NCBI GenBank assembly: GCA_942492735.1
Contig: OW818648.1
Location: 558,001 to 622,000 of the forward strand
Origin: Sporobacter sp942492735
GTDB taxonomy: Bacteria > Bacillota > Clostridia > Oscillospirales > Oscillospiraceae
Reading direction: 5' to 3'
Length of the DNA: 64,000 nucleotides
Below the pieces are notes generated by a model, which worked only from the letters and a program-made list of their open reading frames with translations, had not been told where the DNA came from and ran no database searches. How positions within the stretch are numbered: the stretch's first letter is position 1; every line of letters starts with the position of its first letter. Below are positions 62,086-64,000 of this stretch, one piece after another. A program made the translations under genes and the position numbers.

Positions 62086-62842
62086 AACTCACCATACCCT
62101 CCTGTGATTTTCTAAACACCAGCAACGCAACAGGCCACAAAACGATGTTCCACACGATTTGCAGCAGCAGCACACCCTCCGGCTCCGCCGCGCCGACAAA
62201 TACGGACAGTGGCGCGCCGCCAAGGCTTGCGAACGGCTGATACCTCATTATTTCGCTGAATCCAAAAGGCAGAAAGCTGATTGGTATCACAGTGCCGGAA
62301 AGTATCGCGACAATTGCCGCCCTTATGCGGCCGATCAGCCAGCTCATATTTCGAAGCTTTATCGATAAGCAGGCAAAAAGGACATCAATGGCAAAGCCCA
62401 GTGATATACACAAAAGCAGACTGGCAAGAAACCACGGCGTCGCCGGTTTCAAACTAATGCCAATAAACGGAGATAAAATGGCCATAGGCAGAGAGAATAA
62501 GGCGAGCATCGGCAGCCAGCCTCCGGCAGTTTGCGAAATCAGCTGACCTAATACTGAAAGCGGACGTCCGTACAGCTTCATCAGTACACCCTCGGACAGC
62601 CAACCCGTCGCCGCTGTTTTAACGACCATCATGTCGGATAGCAGGGCACTGAGGTACGTATACGACAGCATTTGCATCACACTCATACCGACCGGGGCTC
62701 CGGACGCCATGACCACGCGCCACAGGAAAACCAGGGGTATCAGCGTGCATATCTTTATGATGATGTCAGGCAGAAGATAAAACACGCCGCCGTTTGTCTT
62801 TTCAAGACAGGACATGTGAACTGTTTTCAAATATTTAACCAT
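62075..62842 (-). CDS. ABC-2-type permease (DUF990 group), subunit 1
   Basis: 255 residues with about six membrane helices. GVLMKLYGRPLSVLGQLI near residue 85 is the coupling region, paralogous to GRGQLEHLF in subunit 2. It is first in the operon. The leader upstream has a small ORF and a terminator-like hairpin, which may regulate the exporter. Start ATG 62842 follows GGAGC. Confidence 0.82.
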   Translation of the reverse strand: MVKYLKTVHMSCLEKTNGGVFYLLPDIIIKICTLIPLVFLWRVVMASGAPVGMSVMQMLSYTYLSALLSDMMVVKTAATGWLSEGVLMKLYGRPLSVLGQLISQTAGGWLPMLALFSLPMAILSPFIGISLKPATPWFLASLLLCISLGFAIDVLFACLSIKLRNMSWLIGRIRAAIVAILSGTVIPISFLPFGFSEIMRYQPFASLGGAPLSVFVGAAEPEGVLLLQIVWNIVLWPVALLVFRKSQEGMVSYGG

Positions 62843-62873
62843 GTAAGAATTGCTCCTTCAACTTGATCTGGAC

Positions 62874-62908
62874 ATAAAAATACCCGGGTATCCGATTGAA
62901 CACCCGGG
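62874..62908 (-). terminator. Terminator-like hairpin in the ABC exporter leader
   Basis: On the minus strand CCCGGGT and ACCCGGG pair around a 13-base loop, then TATTTTTATG. It stands about 30 bases before the permease start, so it could attenuate the exporter. Confidence 0.6.
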
Positions 62909-62936
62909 CGAGCAACACATGAAGAAGCCTGAATAA

Positions 62937-63149
62937 TCAGGCGGGTCTTACGGTTGGCAAGAGGCATTCAACTCGGCGAAAACGGGCGCAGTAACCCCGT
63001 AAAAGGCCAAAAATGGCGCAAAGAACGGGTAAAAGGGCAGACTGCTGCCAAACCGCCGCCTTTTTGAATGCGAAGCCTTTAACATGCTTGCATCTTATAT
63101 ACACGCTGCCGCTGCCGTAAAATTCCGAAATACACATACCTCTCACCAC
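62937..63149 (-). other. Possible 70-residue leader ORF upstream of the ABC exporter
   Basis: An open frame with a fair ribosome-binding site (GAAAGGTGGTGAG before ATG) encodes a Cys- and Arg-rich sequence (IRCKHVKGFAFKKAAVW) that does not match a family I know. It ends 28 bases before the terminator-like hairpin, the spacing expected of a leader peptide. It may equally be non-coding. The other 300 bases to the UroD-like gene hold only repeat D and AT-rich sequence. Confidence 0.3.
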
Positions 63150-63270
63150 CTTTCATTATCAAAATAATAGTATGAGTATATACTGCTGCCAAATAATTGT
63201 CAATTATTAATCATTATTATGAAATGCAACGTCCTGTCATTGTTATGAATACCTGATGTTACCTGCGGTT

Positions 63271-63365
63271 TGTCATTCTGCGCTTGCGAAGAATCTCCAG
63301 ACAAACTAATGCCAACGCAACAATCAGAGATTACCTGGAGATCCTTCGTTTCACTCAGGATGACA
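63271..63365. repeat. Dispersed palindromic repeat, copy D (full length)
   Basis: 95 bases from TGTCATTCTGCGC to TCACTCAGGATGACA. Arms with GCGAAGAATCTCCAG and ACCTGGAGATCCTTCG are present, and the inner part ATGCCAACGCAACAATCAGAGATT reads as the reverse complement of the corresponding part of copy B. Confidence 0.8.
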
Positions 63366-63430
63366 CGCGCGGTCAACCCGAGATTACCAGGAGCTGCTTC
63401 GCTAAACGCTCGTTCCGAGCATTATTCTAT

Positions 63431-64000
63431 TTATCTTTTGGCATAGAATGCGCTGGAATAGTTGTAGAGCTCATCAATTGCAGCATTTTTGACCTTCTCG
63501 TCCGGATTCACGATCATGCCTGCAATCACTTTTCCTCTGGGGGCATATTTGTCGACAAAGCTTCGGACGAGTCCTCTGGCTTCAGCCTCGGTTTTCGCCT
63601 CCGTGATACCGTCGATATTGACTGTCAGCGCAATCTTGTCGGCATACCCCGCGGTAAGCATATCGAGATCATTGATAGGCTGGGGTGTCCAGGCGTCGAG
63701 GCCCATCTCAACGAATTCATTAATATACTGCTGTGTCAGACCGCAGGAGTGCAGCTCTACGAATTTGCCTTGATCGTGAATCCAATCCCAGCACTTTTTG
63801 GCGTACGGCATGATGAATTCACGATACATGCTGTTGGAGAAGAAGCCAGCTCTCTGCGTTCCCCAGTCATCGCCCCAGATAACGTAGTCGATGGGCGCGT
63901 ACTTTTTGAAGACGATATCCATGAGCTTGATTTTAAAGTCAACCATCGCCTCAAAGAAAGCGTGAACCGCTTCGGGCTCTTCATACATGGCGATCAGCGT
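63431..64000 (-). CDS. Uroporphyrinogen decarboxylase-like protein, C-terminal part (cut by right edge)
   Basis: The open frame continues to the right edge (TLIA then MYEEPEAVHAFFEAM), so at least 189 residues are shown and the N-terminal half lies outside. WGDDWGTQRAGFFSNSMYREFIMPYAKK and ELHSCGLTQQYINEFVEMGLDAWTPQP belong to the same UroD-related methyltransferase-like group as the 58161 gene, though only moderately similar to it. It may use His/Cys in HSCG for zinc. The neighbour outside the window could show whether a corrinoid protein is present. Confidence 0.82.
   Translation of the reverse strand, partial: TLIAMYEEPEAVHAFFEAMVDFKIKLMDIVFKKYAPIDYVIWGDDWGTQRAGFFSNSMYREFIMPYAKKCWDWIHDQGKFVELHSCGLTQQYINEFVEMGLDAWTPQPINDLDMLTAGYADKIALTVNIDGITEAKTEAEARGLVRSFVDKYAPRGKVIAGMIVNPDEKVKNAAIDELYNYSSAFYAKR

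Overview
The window comes from a Gram-positive, endospore-forming anaerobe of the Clostridia. Several features point there: an SspH-type small acid-soluble spore protein, a YtvI-type membrane protein, the block rpmH-rnpA-yidD-yidC-jag, IreB, T-box riboswitches, tungsten enzymes (aldehyde:ferredoxin oxidoreductases) and the single-chain clostridial form of PurL. An Oscillospirales-like relative fits the gene content and roughly even base composition, but this is inference, not placement.

Layout. 0-3.3 kb: a truncated LOG-family gene fused to a PII-like (YqfO-insert) domain, an ABC-F ATPase and a histidine phosphatase. 3.4-18.8 kb: a tungsten/molybdenum cofactor region with two MoeA paralogues (one fused to a periplasmic-binding-like domain), two FAD oxidoreductases of the GlpA/GlpB type, a MoeB/ThiF adenylyltransferase, a methyltransferase, an AOR-MoaD pair, a tungstate ABC transporter (TupABC) behind a Moco/Tuco-like riboswitch, and a second AOR. 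18.9-27.4 kb: a membrane-anchored clostripain-like protease, small unknowns, a MalT-type LuxR regulator, YtvI, SspH and two tRNAs. 27.6-39 kb: SecA, PgeF, a peptide-binding lipoprotein, PurL, cytidine deaminase, IreB and an SH3/NlpC-P60 hydrolase. 39-47.6 kb (minus strand): AcpP, Jag, YidC, YidD, RnpA and L34, then a U32 protease, MltG, 5-formyl-THF cyclo-ligase, thymidylate kinase and a WecG/TagA glycosyltransferase. 47.7-56.1 kb: two T-box-controlled paralogues encoding an unusual XRE-cupin-acyl-CoA ligase, separated by azlCD and an AraC/aminoglycoside-phosphotransferase-like fusion. 56.3-64 kb: RF3, two uroporphyrinogen-decarboxylase-like proteins (one cut by the right edge), a MoaF-like protein and an ABC-2 exporter.

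How parts may work together. The 3.4-18.8 kb region reads as one tungsto-enzyme programme: import of tungstate, metal insertion by MoeA, sulfur-carrier chemistry (MoaD-like plus MoeB-like) and two AOR apoenzymes. The 47.7-56.1 kb region is the most novel-looking. By alignment to the T-box specifier position, the two leaders read ATC (Ile) and GTC (Val), a one-base difference. Each controls an acyl-CoA ligase that carries an N-terminal DNA-binding and cupin module. A plausible reading is starvation-induced activation of branched short-chain acids (2-methylbutyrate, isobutyrate) for reductive synthesis of isoleucine and valine, next to the branched-chain amino acid exporter AzlCD. This is a hypothesis.

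Repeats: at least four copies of a roughly 95-bp palindromic element with TGTCAT...ATGACA ends, a 26-bp perfect inverted-repeat element, and a MITE-like element that supplies the stop codon of an apparently truncated oxidoreductase fusion. No CRISPR array, prophage or transposase gene was seen.
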